A stretch of DNA of 33,628 nt from an uncultured Prevotellaceae bacterium (GCA_900314335.1 OMUV01000090.1:1-33628), one strand, 5' to 3'; positions 1 through 8,333 are shown, numbered from the stretch's first letter. Notes: a model not told the origin generated them from the letters alone. A program made the numbers and translations.

Positions 1-170
1 ATAAAAGGATGGTTACGCATATCGCCGGGAGCACTCTATGCACACATCAGAAAAACCTTCCGCTTATGCGGATACTCACATAGGACCTGAGTGAAATTAC
101 ATTTGAGGTAGTTGAAAACGTCTCAAATGTAGTTTTGGCCTTTTGCAGACGTTGATTTTCAAATACTTAT
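1..170 (+). repeat. Interspersed hairpin repeat, copy 1
   Basis: First of five related copies in the window. It starts at or before the window edge with ATAAAAGG, as does copy 2 at the same distance from its stem. A small hairpin lies at 59-72 (TCCGC, loop TTAT, GCGGA). The main inverted repeat pairs TACATTTGAG (98-107) with CTCAAATGTA (122-131). The inner part of this stem has diverged from the other copies. The right flank ends in a conserved TTGATTTTCAAATA-like segment. It overlaps no credible gene. Confidence 0.8.
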
Positions 171-498
171 GCCTGACGACTTCCGGGCTTTCCGAGGCGA
201 ATGTGCCGTGCTCTCCGGTGCATATCATTCTCTTTGTATACCAATACAATCTGCCATAGTTCTCAGAAGGCGGCTTCAGCCGCCGGGAACATGCACATTC
301 CAGTCTCCCGAATCCTTGCACACGCATATTAATATATATAGGACTCGCGGCGCATGGGCTCTCTCCGTCTCTGCAATGCGTGCGGTCATCGCCTCCGGCG
401 AGGCGGAATTTTCCATGTTATTGCAGGCAGTTCGGATTAACAAGGCAAACTTATTGACGGCGGAGGGCTCAGAATGCGGTCGAATGAAGGGAAATTTA
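171..498. other. Gene-free stretch upstream of the FAH-family gene
   Basis: No open frame here has a recognisable product. The translations that exist are short and low in information. Two small GC-rich hairpins are visible: GGCGGC-ttca-GCCGCC near 270-285 and GCCTC-cggc-GAGGC near 392-405. The rest shows no gene, RNA family or mobile element that I recognise. Confidence 0.5.
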
Positions 499-506
499 TA
501 AATTTG
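499..506 (+). promoter_or_regulatory. Predicted -7 promoter box of the FAH-family gene
   Basis: TAAATTTG matches the Bacteroidales -7 consensus TAnnTTTG exactly and ends 18 nt before the proposed GTG start at 525. No good TTTG -33 box is present at 19-21 nt upstream, so the promoter is only moderately supported. Confidence 0.45.
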
Positions 507-524
507 CAACAAATCCTTTACGCA

Positions 525-1130
525 GTGAAAATTATCATTGTACACCCTCTTGAGGCCTGCAATAATGGCGGAGCCGATACGTTATGTAGTATAGAAGCAC
601 AAGGCGCACGCGTGGGCGCGCTCCCCGATACGGCGCTGCAGACGCGCGGTAAACCGGTGTTCATCCCCGACTGGGGAGGAGAGTGCGAAGCGCGCTGTGC
701 GCTGGCGGTGCGCATCAGCCGCCTCGGCAAGAGCATTGAGCGGCGCTTCGCCACACGCTACTTCGATGCCGTAGCGCCCGCCGTCAAGCTTGAGATGCAG
801 GACATGCTGGCCGATATGAAGCGCCGCGGAGCCGCCACGACGGCGGCCGAGGGCTTCGACGGGGCAGTGGCAGTGGGCGAGTTCGCACCCCTGGACGAAG
901 GAGGGCTTACGCTTACCTTTACCCTCGGGACAGAGAGGCGGGAAGTGAGCGCAGATGACGCCACGGCCGCCATAGCGGAATCCATAGAGGCCGCCTCGCA
1001 ATTTTTCTCCATACGTCAGGGCGATATCCTGCTTATGCCCTGCAGCGCTGAGGCTGTCAGGGTGGTCCCCGATACTCATGTCGAGGGCTTTGTCAATGGC
1101 AGACAGCTGCTCGGCTATAATATTAAATGA
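525..1130 (+). CDS. Fumarylacetoacetate hydrolase (FAH)-fold protein, probable pseudoenzyme
   Basis: Cytoplasmic protein of about 201 residues resembling the short FAH-family proteins (hydrolases or decarboxylases of the FAHD1 type) found beside porU in Bacteroidales. Family landmarks remain: GKPVFIPD, VRISRLGKSI, RFATRYFDAV, GFDGAVAVG and the C-terminal HVEGFVNG. The catalytic set does not. The metal-binding E-x-E is replaced by R57-C-A59, the metal Asp by K88, the active-site Lys before GFDG by E109, the TGTP loop by MPCS, and the N-terminal His dyad by Cys. The GTG start at 525 gives VKIIIVHP, which aligns with the usual MKII start; the upstream ATG at 474 would add 17 unrelated residues and lie before the -7 box. 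porU follows after 40 bp. The fold is fairly sure; loss of activity is inferred from residues recalled from the family. Confidence 0.75.
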   Translation: MKIIIVHPLEACNNGGADTLCSIEAQGARVGALPDTALQTRGKPVFIPDWGGECEARCALAVRISRLGKSIERRFATRYFDAVAPAVKLEMQDMLADMKRRGAATTAAEGFDGAVAVGEFAPLDEGGLTLTFTLGTERREVSADDATAAIAESIEAASQFFSIRQGDILLMPCSAEAVRVVPDTHVEGFVNGRQLLGYNIK

Positions 1131-1170
1131 ATAGCGCCCGACCCGGGACGCAATATCTTATGAATAGATT

Positions 1171-4100
1171 ATGAAGCGCAACATAATATTTACCGTGTTC
1201 TTCGCCGCAGCGATGCTGCTGGGCTCCGCCGCCGTGTGGGGCGAGAGAGTGGACTCCGTGAGGGTGATAGGCGAGGGGAGCTTTTACAATATTCCCCGGC
1301 TCGCCATAGAGAGCGACGGGGCTCTGCCTCTGTTCTCCACGCGTATCCCCGTGGGGGCGGACTACGCCGGCTACCGGTTTGCCGTGACTATCGAGTATCC
1401 CGTCTACAGCCGCCTCACGGATCAGGAAGTACGCCTGTTGCGCCGTCACGGTACGACCGTGGCTGACACGATAGCCATCGAGAGCGTGCTGACGGTGGAG
1501 CGCAAGGTAGGATCGCTCGATGTGAGTTTCGCGCCCTTCGTCAGAAAGGACGGTGTGCTGATGCGCCTGACGAGCTGCAAACTGGCCGTGACGCGCACAC
1601 CCGTCTCCGGCGCTGTGGCCGCCTCGCGCGCTGCCGTGACGCAGGCCTCCTCGCGCGCCACAAAGGCCTCCTCTACTACGACCTCCTCGCGCTACGCCGC
1701 CCACTCCGTGCTCGCCTCGGGCAAGTGGGTCAAGATACGCGTGGATGCCGACGGCGTCTACCAGCTCACGAAGTCGTTCCTATCCAAGGCCGGTTTCTCT
1801 GATCCCTCGCGCGTGAAGCTGTACGGCTACGGCGGACTGATGCAGGACTCGGTCATCACCTACAGCGGCACAAAACCCGACTACGACGACCTGCAGGAGA
1901 TTCCCCTCGAACGCACGGGCGACAAGCTCCTCTTCTACTCAGAGGGTGTGACACGCTGGCGCTATGTGCGCAGCCGCTGGCGCCATGTCAACAATCCTTA
2001 CTCCTCCTACGCCTATTACTTCCTCACGGAGGGCGACAGTCCGGCCACCATGGAGACGGCGCCTACCGCTACCGCCACCGACGAGCCGCGCACCACCATT
2101 CCCTGGCATGCGCTCTACGAGCGCGATGCCTACAGCTGGTATACCGGCGGTCAGCAGTTTTTCGACTCCTACGACTTTGCCACGGGCAATACGAAGGCTT
2201 ACACGCTCGCAGCGCCCGACATCGTCTCCGGTGAGCAGGCCGCAGTGACCGTCGTGTTCTCCGCGTCCGACGCCTCGTCGGCCACCACGGTCGCCACGGA
2301 GCTCAACGGCTCGGAGCTTGGCACGATGACCATCCCGCTCCTAAACCGTAGCAATCTCGGCGAGCAGGGCTATAAGGCCCGCATGATGGAGCGCACATAC
2401 ACCACCGACAATCTCGGCGCCACCAACAGCGTGCGCTTCACCACGACCTCCGGCCACGCCGCCCGCCTCGACTATATCCGCTTCAACTATACCCGCCTGC
2501 TCAACATGTCCTCGCCGTTTCTCGAGATCACTGACCCCTCGCACAGCGGCGCAGGCACCTACTCCGTCGCCTCGGCTACGGCCGACACCAAGGTGTGGCG
2601 CCTGGGCATCGCAGGGCGTCCGCAGCAGAGCGTGAGCGCTGTTCTCTCTGGCTCCACGCTGACCTTTACGCTGCCCGACGTGACGGACTCTTACGTGGCG
2701 GTCAACACCTCCGCCACCTTCCCCGAACCGCAGCTTGTGGGCACCATCGCCTCGCAGGACCTGCACGGTGACAGCGCCGTCGACATGGTGATCATCGTGC
2801 CCGCAAGCGGAGCGCTCACCGCCGAGGCTCAGCGGCTCGCCGCGGCCCATGTGGCGCACGACTCCCTCAGGGTACGCGTCGTGGAGGCGGACAAGATATA
2901 CAATGAGTTCTCCTCCGGCACTCCCGACGCGATGGCCTACCGGCGCTACCTCAAGATGCTCTACGACCGCGCCGCTACCGAGGCCGACATGCCGCGCTTC
3001 CTGCTGCTCTTCGGCGACGCCGCTTGGGACAACCGCATGATAACTACCGACTGGCAGAACTACTCGCCCGATGACTTCCTCCTCTGCTACGAGTCGTGGA
3101 ACTCGATCAACGAGATCTCCTGCTATGTCACCGACGATTACTTCTGTTACCTCGACGACGGGGAAGGGCGCACCCTTACCTCCGAGAAGCCCGATGTCGC
3201 AGTGGGACGATTCCCCGTCAGGACGGCTGCCGAGGCCCGCGTCATGGTGGATAAGACCATCGGCTATATGTACAACGCTCACGTCGGGGCGTGGAAAAAC
3301 AAGATCATCGTCATGGGCGACGACGATGTCACTACCAATTCGCTCATGTCCGACGCCGAGAACATCGCCTCCGACATTGAGAAAAATCACAGCGGTTATG
3401 ATGTGAGGCGTGTCTATTGGGATTCGTACAATGTGGTGCGGACTTCCACCGGAAACACGTATCCAGACATCACCAAGGAGCTCAAGAGCTACATGACTAA
3501 CGGTGTCCTGCTGTTCAACTACACCGGCCACGGCGCCCCGTCCTCCATTTCCCACGAGAAGGTCCTCCTGCTCAACGATTTCAAGACTCTCAAGTCAGCC
3601 AATCCCTCTGTGTGGGTCACTTCCTCGTGCGAGATAACCCCGTTCGACTCTCAGGAGGAGACTATCGGCGAGGTCAGCGTGCTCAACGAGGGCGGCCCCG
3701 TCGCCTTCATCGGCGCCACGCGCTCGGTCTACTCTACGCGCAATCTCTACCTCAACACCTACCTGATGCGCAACATGCTGAGCGAGCAGAGCGACGGCCG
3801 CCTCATGCCCATGGGCTCTGCGCTGACAGCCGCCAAGTGCTCCCTCGTATCCTCGTCCTCGATGCTCGATTTCTCCATCAACAAGCTCAAGTATGTGCTC
3901 ACGGGTGACCCGGCTCTCAGCCTGGCCGGACCTACGGGACGGGTGGTGATAGACAGCATCAACGGCAAGTCGGCCCTGCTCTCGCGCATCGATCTGGCCG
4001 CAGGCTCTGTGGCCACCGTCGTGGGCCATGTAGCCTCGCCCTCGGGCGTCAGGCAGACGACCTACAACGGCACAGTGACCGCTACCATCTACGACAAACT

Positions 4101-5025
4101 GGAGACAGTGACCTGCAAGGACAATGCTGGCAACGGACAGACGCCCTTCACCTTCAGCACACGTACGCGCCGCCTCTTCGAGGGCTCCGACTCGGTGCGC
4201 GACGGCCGCTTCACCCTCCAGTTCCCCGTCTCGGTCGATGCAAGCTATTCCACAGCTACCTGTCTTATGAGCCTCTACGCCGTGAGCAACGACCGCTCAG
4301 CGGAGAACCACGGCGCCAACTCCAACTTCGCCATCAACACCTCCGCATCGCTCGCGGGAGACACCATCGGCCCGGCCATGTTCGTCTACCTCAACAATCC
4401 TGACTTCCGCGACGGCGACAAGACCAATACGACGCCCTACTTTGTGGCCCTCCTCTCCGACAGCAGCGGCATTAACGCTACCGGCAGCGGCGTGGGCCAC
4501 GACATAGAGCTCACTATCGACGGCGACCCCGCAACGTCCTATGTGCTCAACGATTATTTCACCAACGACTTCGGTACATTCACCAGCGGCAGCGTGAGCT
4601 ATTCGATACCGGAGCTCGCGCCCGGACCCCACCGCCTCTATTTCCGCGCCTGGGATATGCTGGGCAACTCCTCCTCCACGCTGCTCAACTTCACAGCCGT
4701 GCGCGGCCTCGCGCCCAACATCCTCGATGTGAGCTGCAATCCCAATCCCGCCACCACAACGGCCGTCTTCAACATCTCATACGACCGCCCGCTCACCGAC
4801 ATGACCTTCACCGTCAAGGTCTACGATTCCTACGGACAGCTCGTATGGCGCACCACGACCACCGGCAGCAGTGATTACGGCCACTATCCCGTGACGTGGA
4901 ACCTGACAAACGCCTCCGGAGCGCGTGTCGGCGGCGGTGTCTACCTCTATCGCGTCTCCGTGAGCGAGGACGGCGGCGGTGTGACGTCAAAAACCAAGAA
5001 ACTCATCGTGATAAACAATAAATAG
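1171..5025 (+). CDS. porU: Type IX secretion system sortase PorU (C25 peptidase)
   Basis: Cell-surface cysteine peptidase that cleaves the C-terminal signal of T9SS cargo and joins cargo to anionic LPS. It has 1284 residues, somewhat longer than P. gingivalis PorU. A signal peptide is clear (KR, then a hydrophobic stretch, ending near residue 24). The gingipain-type catalytic pair is visible: H787 in NYTGHGAP and C820 in VTSSCE, 33 residues apart as in the gingipains. Metal- and fold-associated acidic motifs (LLLFGDAAWD, VMGDDD) precede them. The C-terminal part is beta-rich and ends with a FlgD-like Ig/T9SS-type tail (NPNPATTTAVFNISY, GVYLYRVSV). It lies 40 bp after the FAH-fold gene and 45 bp before porV, so co-transcription is likely. 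Confidence 0.93.
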   Translation: MKRNIIFTVFFAAAMLLGSAAVWGERVDSVRVIGEGSFYNIPRLAIESDGALPLFSTRIPVGADYAGYRFAVTIEYPVYSRLTDQEVRLLRRHGTTVADTIAIESVLTVERKVGSLDVSFAPFVRKDGVLMRLTSCKLAVTRTPVSGAVAASRAAVTQASSRATKASSTTTSSRYAAHSVLASGKWVKIRVDADGVYQLTKSFLSKAGFSDPSRVKLYGYGGLMQDSVITYSGTKPDYDDLQEIPLERTGDKLLFYSEGVTRWRYVRSRWRHVNNPYSSYAYYFLTEGDSPATMETAPTATATDEPRTTIPWHALYERDAYSWYTGGQQFFDSYDFATGNTKAYTLAAPDIVSGEQAAVTVVFSASDASSATTVATELNGSELGTMTIPLLNRSNLGEQGYKARMMERTYTTDNLGATNSVRFTTTSGHAARLDYIRFNYTRLLNMSSPFLEITDPSHSGAGTYSVASATADTKVWRLGIAGRPQQSVSAVLSGSTLTFTLPDVTDSYVAVNTSATFPEPQLVGTIASQDLHGDSAVDMVIIVPASGALTAEAQRLAAAHVAHDSLRVRVVEADKIYNEFSSGTPDAMAYRRYLKMLYDRAATEADMPRFLLLFGDAAWDNRMITTDWQNYSPDDFLLCYESWNSINEISCYVTDDYFCYLDDGEGRTLTSEKPDVAVGRFPVRTAAEARVMVDKTIGYMYNAHVGAWKNKIIVMGDDDVTTNSLMSDAENIASDIEKNHSGYDVRRVYWDSYNVVRTSTGNTYPDITKELKSYMTNGVLLFNYTGHGAPSSISHEKVLLLNDFKTLKSANPSVWVTSSCEITPFDSQEETIGEVSVLNEGGPVAFIGATRSVYSTRNLYLNTYLMRNMLSEQSDGRLMPMGSALTAAKCSLVSSSSMLDFSINKLKYVLTGDPALSLAGPTGRVVIDSINGKSALLSRIDLAAGSVATVVGHVASPSGVRQTTYNGTVTATIYDKLETVTCKDNAGNGQTPFTFSTRTRRLFEGSDSVRDGRFTLQFPVSVDASYSTATCLMSLYAVSNDRSAENHGANSNFAINTSASLAGDTIGPAMFVYLNNPDFRDGDKTNTTPYFVALLSDSSGINATGSGVGHDIELTIDGDPATSYVLNDYFTNDFGTFTSGSVSYSIPELAPGPHRLYFRAWDMLGNSSSTLLNFTAVRGLAPNILDVSCNPNPATTTAVFNISYDRPLTDMTFTVKVYDSYGQLVWRTTTTGSSDYGHYPVTWNLTNASGARVGGGVYLYRVSVSEDGGGVTSKTKKLIVINNK

Positions 5026-5070
5026 GGCTTTCTGTAGTTTTATAATTGTGTCATTCACAACAACGAATTT

Positions 5071-6228
5071 ATGAGAATCAAGATAACAACTTTGCTGGCC
5101 CTGCTTCTCACCTTCTCCGTAGCAGCATGGGCAGACGGCGATAAAGACCAGTTCAACCCGGTCAGCACGGCAGTCAACTCCCTCAAGATCGGAGCCGACG
5201 CACGTGCCGGAGGTATGGGCGACGTCGGCGTTGCCACCGACCCGGATGTCAACTCGCAGGCCTGGAATGTGGCCAAATATCCATTCTGTATCAGCCGCGC
5301 CGGCCTGGCAGTCAACTATACCCCGTGGCTCCGCAAGATAGTCAACGACATCGACCTCGGCTATATGGCCGGATACATGAGGCTCGGCGACTATACAGCT
5401 CTGTCCTCCTCCCTGCGCTATTTCTCGCTCGGCGAGGTGGACGCAGGCGACAACCTCACCATCAAGCCCTATGAGCTCGCCTTCGACGTCGGCGTGTCGC
5501 GCATGCTGAGCGAAAACCTCTCGGCCGGTATAGCCCTCCGCTACATCTACTCCGACCTCAGCGGCCACTACTCCGATGACGTGAAGCCCGGCAACGCCTT
5601 TGCCGCCGATATCGGCCTCTATTGGAACAAGTATGTCATCATGGGCAGCCGCGAATGTCAGCTGGCTCTCGGTATGAATATCAGCAATGTGGGCAGTAAG
5701 GTGAAATACGGCGACGAAAACTCCTACTTCCTGCCCACGAACCTGCGCATAGGTGCCAGTTACCTCGTCCCCATCAACGAGTACAACAAATTCTCCATCT
5801 CCCTTGACCTCAACAAGCTCCTCGTGCCCACCATGCCGCGGCAGAAGGACGATGAGAGCGACGAGGCTTATCAGGAGCGCCTGCAGAAGGACTACTACGA
5901 CATGTCGCCCATCACCGGTATATTCAAGAGCTTCGGCGACGCCCCCGACGGATTTAGCGAGGAGCTCAAGGAGATACAGTGGAGCATAGGCGCAGAGTAC
6001 ATATATAATGACAAATTTATCCTGCGCGCCGGTTATCACGATGAGAACAAGGACAAGGGCAACCGCAAGTACTTCACCGTCGGTGCCGGATTCAGGATGA
6101 ATGTGTTCTCCCTCGATGCCGGCTATGTACTCAGCACGGCGGCAAGCAACCCTCTCGACCAGACGCTGCGTGTGTCCCTCGCCTTCGATTTCGACGGCAT
6201 ACGCGACCTCTTCAACAGGCGGCGCTGA
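5071..6228 (+). CDS. porV: Type IX secretion system outer membrane protein PorV
   Basis: Outer-membrane beta-barrel of the FadL-like PorV/LptO family. In the T9SS it collects cargo from the SprA translocon and delivers it to the PorU attachment complex. The protein has 385 residues with a signal peptide (MRIKITTLLALLLTFSVAAWA). The mature start carries the family signature ALKIGADARAGGMGDVGVAT-like segment (here SLKIGADARAGGMGDVGVAT), followed by alternating beta strands and a terminal strand ending LAFDFDGIRDLF. It follows porU at 45 bp and is closed by a strong terminator, so the T9SS pair ends here. I see no irregularities. Confidence 0.93.
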   Translation: MRIKITTLLALLLTFSVAAWADGDKDQFNPVSTAVNSLKIGADARAGGMGDVGVATDPDVNSQAWNVAKYPFCISRAGLAVNYTPWLRKIVNDIDLGYMAGYMRLGDYTALSSSLRYFSLGEVDAGDNLTIKPYELAFDVGVSRMLSENLSAGIALRYIYSDLSGHYSDDVKPGNAFAADIGLYWNKYVIMGSRECQLALGMNISNVGSKVKYGDENSYFLPTNLRIGASYLVPINEYNKFSISLDLNKLLVPTMPRQKDDESDEAYQERLQKDYYDMSPITGIFKSFGDAPDGFSEELKEIQWSIGAEYIYNDKFILRAGYHDENKDKGNRKYFTVGAGFRMNVFSLDAGYVLSTAASNPLDQTLRVSLAFDFDGIRDLFNRRR

Positions 6229-6255
6229 TAAGACAACTACGAATATATCACAATC

Positions 6256-6290
6256 AAAGCGGAGCTCCGGAGAACGCCTCCGCTTTTTTA
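6256..6290 (+). terminator. Rho-independent terminator after porV
   Basis: AAAGCGGAG (6256-6264) pairs with CTCCGCTTT (6278-6286) around a 13-nt loop, and the plus strand continues into a T-run (6284-6289). It separates the porU-porV unit from ispF, whose start codon is at 6302. Confidence 0.85.
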
Positions 6291-6301
6291 TTTTCAGAAA
6301 T

Positions 6302-6802
6302 ATGCTATTGATTCCGCGTACAGGTTTGGGATTTGATGTCCACCGCCTCGTCGAGGGCCGCGAGCTCTGGCTGGGCGGAGTGAAGATAGATTACGAACGC
6401 GGCCTGCTGGGCCACAGCGATGCCGACGTGGCTCTCCACGCCCTTATCGATGCGCTGCTCGGCGCGGCAGCCCTCAGGGATATCGGTTACCACTTCCCCG
6501 ACACCGATGACCGCTATCTCGGCGCCGACAGCAAGGCTCTGCTGCGCGCCACGCTCGGGATATTGCGCTCTCACGGCTTCTCCGTAGGGAATGTAGACGT
6601 CACCATCTGCCTCGAGCGGCCCAAACTGCGGGACCACATCCCCGCCATGTGCTCCATCATCGCTTCCTGCCTTGAGATCCCCGTGAGCGACGTCTCGGTC
6701 AAGGCCACCACCACCGAGCGCCTCGGCTACACGGGCCGCGGCGAGGGCATCGCCGCCTACGCTACGGCTCTCATCTTCGAGCACCGCGACGAAGGAGAGT
6801 AG
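6302..6802 (+). CDS. ispF: 2-C-methyl-D-erythritol 2,4-cyclodiphosphate synthase
   Basis: Cytosolic trimeric enzyme of the non-mevalonate isoprenoid pathway. It cyclises 4-diphosphocytidyl-methylerythritol 2-phosphate to MEcPP with release of CMP. The protein has 166 residues, the usual size. The divalent-metal ligands are visible as D12 and H14 (FDVHR) and H46 (in GHSDADVALH). The family signature near the C-terminus is TTTERLGYTGRGEGIAA. The ATG at 6302 is chosen because the protein then starts just before the conserved RTGLGFDVHR; an in-frame upstream start at 6101 would run through porV and the terminator. Placement after porV matches the P. gingivalis order. With the terminator so close upstream, its promoter must lie inside or overlap that region, or read-through must serve it. 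Confidence 0.95.
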   Translation: MLLIPRTGLGFDVHRLVEGRELWLGGVKIDYERGLLGHSDADVALHALIDALLGAAALRDIGYHFPDTDDRYLGADSKALLRATLGILRSHGFSVGNVDVTICLERPKLRDHIPAMCSIIASCLEIPVSDVSVKATTTERLGYTGRGEGIAAYATALIFEHRDEGE

Positions 6803-7040
6803 GGCAGCTATGTCGGTGTCTCGGAATGCGGTGAGCAGGGGCGGCGAATGCGTTTTACAGATTTCGTATCGCCTGCGGCGAATGTTTCCCCGTGCATACG
6901 TCCGCTTTGGTCCTGTCCCGGTTTGAGATTATTACCTTCCGGTAAACATAGTTATGCTTGATTAGTAGGGCGGAGAGGCGTAGCCGATTTTTCGCGCTGT
7001 TTTGATTTGCGCTGTTCCTGTCGCATGCTCTACGGAATGC
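6803..7040. other. Gene-free stretch after ispF
   Basis: No coding frame with recognisable content, no tRNA-like cloverleaf and no clear terminator is visible. Base composition is more AT-rich and less codon-structured than the neighbouring genes. Confidence 0.5.
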
Positions 7041-7212
7041 ATAAAAGGCGGAAGTAATCATATCGAAATGAACATCTCAATCGCACATCTCCAAAATCGT
7101 TCCGCATGCGCGGAACCTCACAAGGCACCTGAGGAAAACTACATTTGAGATGTTTCAAAACGTCTCAAATGTAATTTTGCCCTTCCGCGAGCCTTGATTT
7201 TCAGATATTTAC
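7041..7212 (+). repeat. Interspersed hairpin repeat, copy 2
   Basis: This is the most complete copy. From the left: ATAAAAGG at 7041; a 7-bp hairpin GTTCCGC-atgc-GCGGAAC (7099-7116); CTCACAAGGCACCTGAG (7117-7133), which can form a CTC/GAG plus AGG/CCT stem; then the main stem TACATTTGAGATGTTT (7140-7155) against AAACGTCTCAAATGTA (7158-7173). That stem is 16 pairs with one T-G wobble (7151-7162). The right flank ends with TTGATTTTCAGATATTTAC. It lies in the gap between ispF and the ohrR terminator. Confidence 0.88.
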
Positions 7213-7275
7213 CGAGGCCCGGAAATCGCCTTTTCCGGAGTCCGGAAATGCGAAGAAGTTTACCCTTATCGGAAG

Positions 7276-7307
7276 TTGTCGCGCCTAAGCCTGCTAATGT
7301 ATCTTTG
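7276..7307 (+). promoter_or_regulatory. Predicted promoter between repeat copies 2 and 3
   Basis: TTG at 7276-7278, a 21-nt spacer and TATCTTTG at 7300-7307 match the Bacteroidales TTTG-N19-21-TAnnTTTG promoter. Transcription would start near 7313 and run rightwards into repeat copy 3. No gene on this strand follows for more than 10 kb, so any product would be non-coding. Confidence 0.4.
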
Positions 7308-7340
7308 TCATTCGAAAATCGTGCGCTTTTTCCGCTTGTA

Positions 7341-7484
7341 GCAAAAGGCACTCCCCAATCTCTCCAAAATCGTTCCGCATACGCTAGACCTCACAAGGCA
7401 CCTGAGGAAAACTACATTTGAGATGTTCCAAAACGTCTCAAATGTAATTTTTCCCTTCTGCGGTCTTGATTTTCAGTGATTTAC
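7341..7484 (+). repeat. Interspersed hairpin repeat, copy 3
   Basis: Same element as copy 2, about 270 bp downstream and in the same orientation, shortened by roughly 27 bp in its left part. CTCACAAGGCACCTGAGG is identical to copy 2. The 34-nt main inverted repeat is at 7413-7446 and has a TTT to TTC change near the loop. The first small hairpin has decayed (TTCCGC is no longer matched). The right flank TTGATTTTCAGTGATTTAC is retained. Confidence 0.87.
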
Positions 7485-7743
7485 AAAGCCGATTTGTACG
7501 TGCATTTCAGTGATCAATAACCATCGTCTCAGGTGCCGGATATTCATTCTTTAGGATAGCCCATATAGCCCTGCGGGCCGGTGATCTGTTGCCTGATCTA
7601 CGGAGTCGGGGCCTAGCGGATGAATCTCAAGCTCTGGCGCGGGCAAATCCTCGCCCGTACTGTGTTCACGGCTTCTTTTGCTTCCGGCAGGACTTCAATC
7701 CAACGACTGTCCCGCTTGCTTTTAAGAGCGAAACTTTACCAAT
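7485..7743. other. Gene-free stretch before the ohrR terminator
   Basis: No coding frame with recognisable content is visible. A small hairpin (GCGGGC-aaatcctc-GCCCGT) lies near 7639-7658. Nothing else can be supported. Confidence 0.45.
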
Positions 7744-7784
7744 AAAAAAGCAAGGCTCCTCTTCTGATGAGTGAACCTTGCTTT
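7744..7784 (-). terminator. Rho-independent terminator of the gpx-ohrR operon
   Basis: Read on the minus strand, AAAGCAAGG (7784-7776) pairs with CCTTGCTTT (7755-7747), followed by a run of T (complement of 7744-7749). It lies about 55 bp after the ohrR stop codon. Confidence 0.85.
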
Positions 7785-7838
7785 CTACCCCTTGAGGGCT
7801 GTGTTAATCGGTAGTTTATAGCGGCAGATAACCTCGCC

Positions 7839-8327
7839 TTATCCCTGACTGTCAATGTCTGGCGTTTTGCCCGCTTTGGACATCCCGGCGATGAAATCAT
7901 CGAGGACGGGGACGATGCCGAGGAGCTTGTCTGTGTCTACCCCGTGATCCCTGAATTTTCCTATCATGCAGGAGGGGATCGCGGCCGCCTTGCGCTTCAT
8001 TGCCTTGCCCTTGTCGGTGAGGAATACTATCTGCTGGCGCTTGTCGACGTCGCTGTCATGCCTGCCGACGAGGCCCAGACGCTCCATGCGCCTGATGAGC
8101 GGCGAGATGGTGTTGATGCCCAGGTAGAGGCGCTTGCCGATGTCGTTGACGGGCAGCCTGTCCTCCTCCCACAGCACCAGAAGCACCAGATACTGCGTGT
8201 AGGTGATGCCGAGAGGCCGGAAGTACGGCTCGTAAGCCTGCGTCACCAGTCTGCTGGCCGTGTAGAGCCGGAAGCAGAGCTGATGGTCCAGTCTCAGCTG
8301 CTCGTATGTCTTGCCTCTGCCGGTCAT
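7839..8327 (-). CDS. OhrR-like MarR-family organic peroxide sensor and repressor
   Basis: Dimeric winged-helix DNA-binding repressor of the MarR family, 162 residues. The start LDHQLCFRLYTASR closely resembles the OhrR signature around the peroxidatic cysteine, here C18. The core GITYTQYLVLLVLWEE and the wing region RHDSDVDKRQQIVFLTDKG are typical of the subfamily. A second cysteine, C120 in IPSCMIGKF, sits about where the resolving cysteine lies in two-Cys OhrR proteins such as that of Xanthomonas (spacing 102 residues here). It follows gpx by 6 bp and so is co-transcribed. Palindromes at 8985-8998 and 9030-9043 are candidate operators, which would make the operon autoregulated. No ohr gene is next to it; a glutathione peroxidase takes that place. 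Confidence 0.82.
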   Translation of the reverse strand: MTGRGKTYEQLRLDHQLCFRLYTASRLVTQAYEPYFRPLGITYTQYLVLLVLWEEDRLPVNDIGKRLYLGINTISPLIRRMERLGLVGRHDSDVDKRQQIVFLTDKGKAMKRKAAAIPSCMIGKFRDHGVDTDKLLGIVPVLDDFIAGMSKAGKTPDIDSQG

Positions 8328-8333
8328 GGCGTC

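Noticed and set aside
98-131. Both arms of the repeat hairpin contain TACATTTG, which fits the -7 consensus TAnnTTTG on opposite strands, and several copies have TAATTTTG or TAGTTTTG at the right edge.
   Set aside because: No TTTG or TTG lies 19-21 nt upstream of these boxes in the copies checked (the arm-to-edge spacing in copy 2 is 24 nt). A bidirectional promoter role is not excluded but is not supported.
97-351. Minus-strand frames overlapping repeat copies 1 (97-327) and 2 (7139-7351) both end with a similar KLHLRRF peptide.
   Set aside because: The shared peptide comes from translating the shared repeat. The rest of the two frames is unrelated and there is no promoter or start context, so they are not a protein family.
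2341-3555. Long minus-strand open frame (404 codons) inside porU.
   Set aside because: It is antisense to a strongly supported gene with intact catalytic motifs; GC-rich codon use leaves such open antisense frames. The composition (G, V, H, D rich) is typical of a shadow.
7485-7743. Possible tRNA or other structural RNA in the gap before the ohrR terminator.
   Set aside because: No cloverleaf with T-arm GTTCRA and matching acceptor stem could be drawn; only one short hairpin is present.
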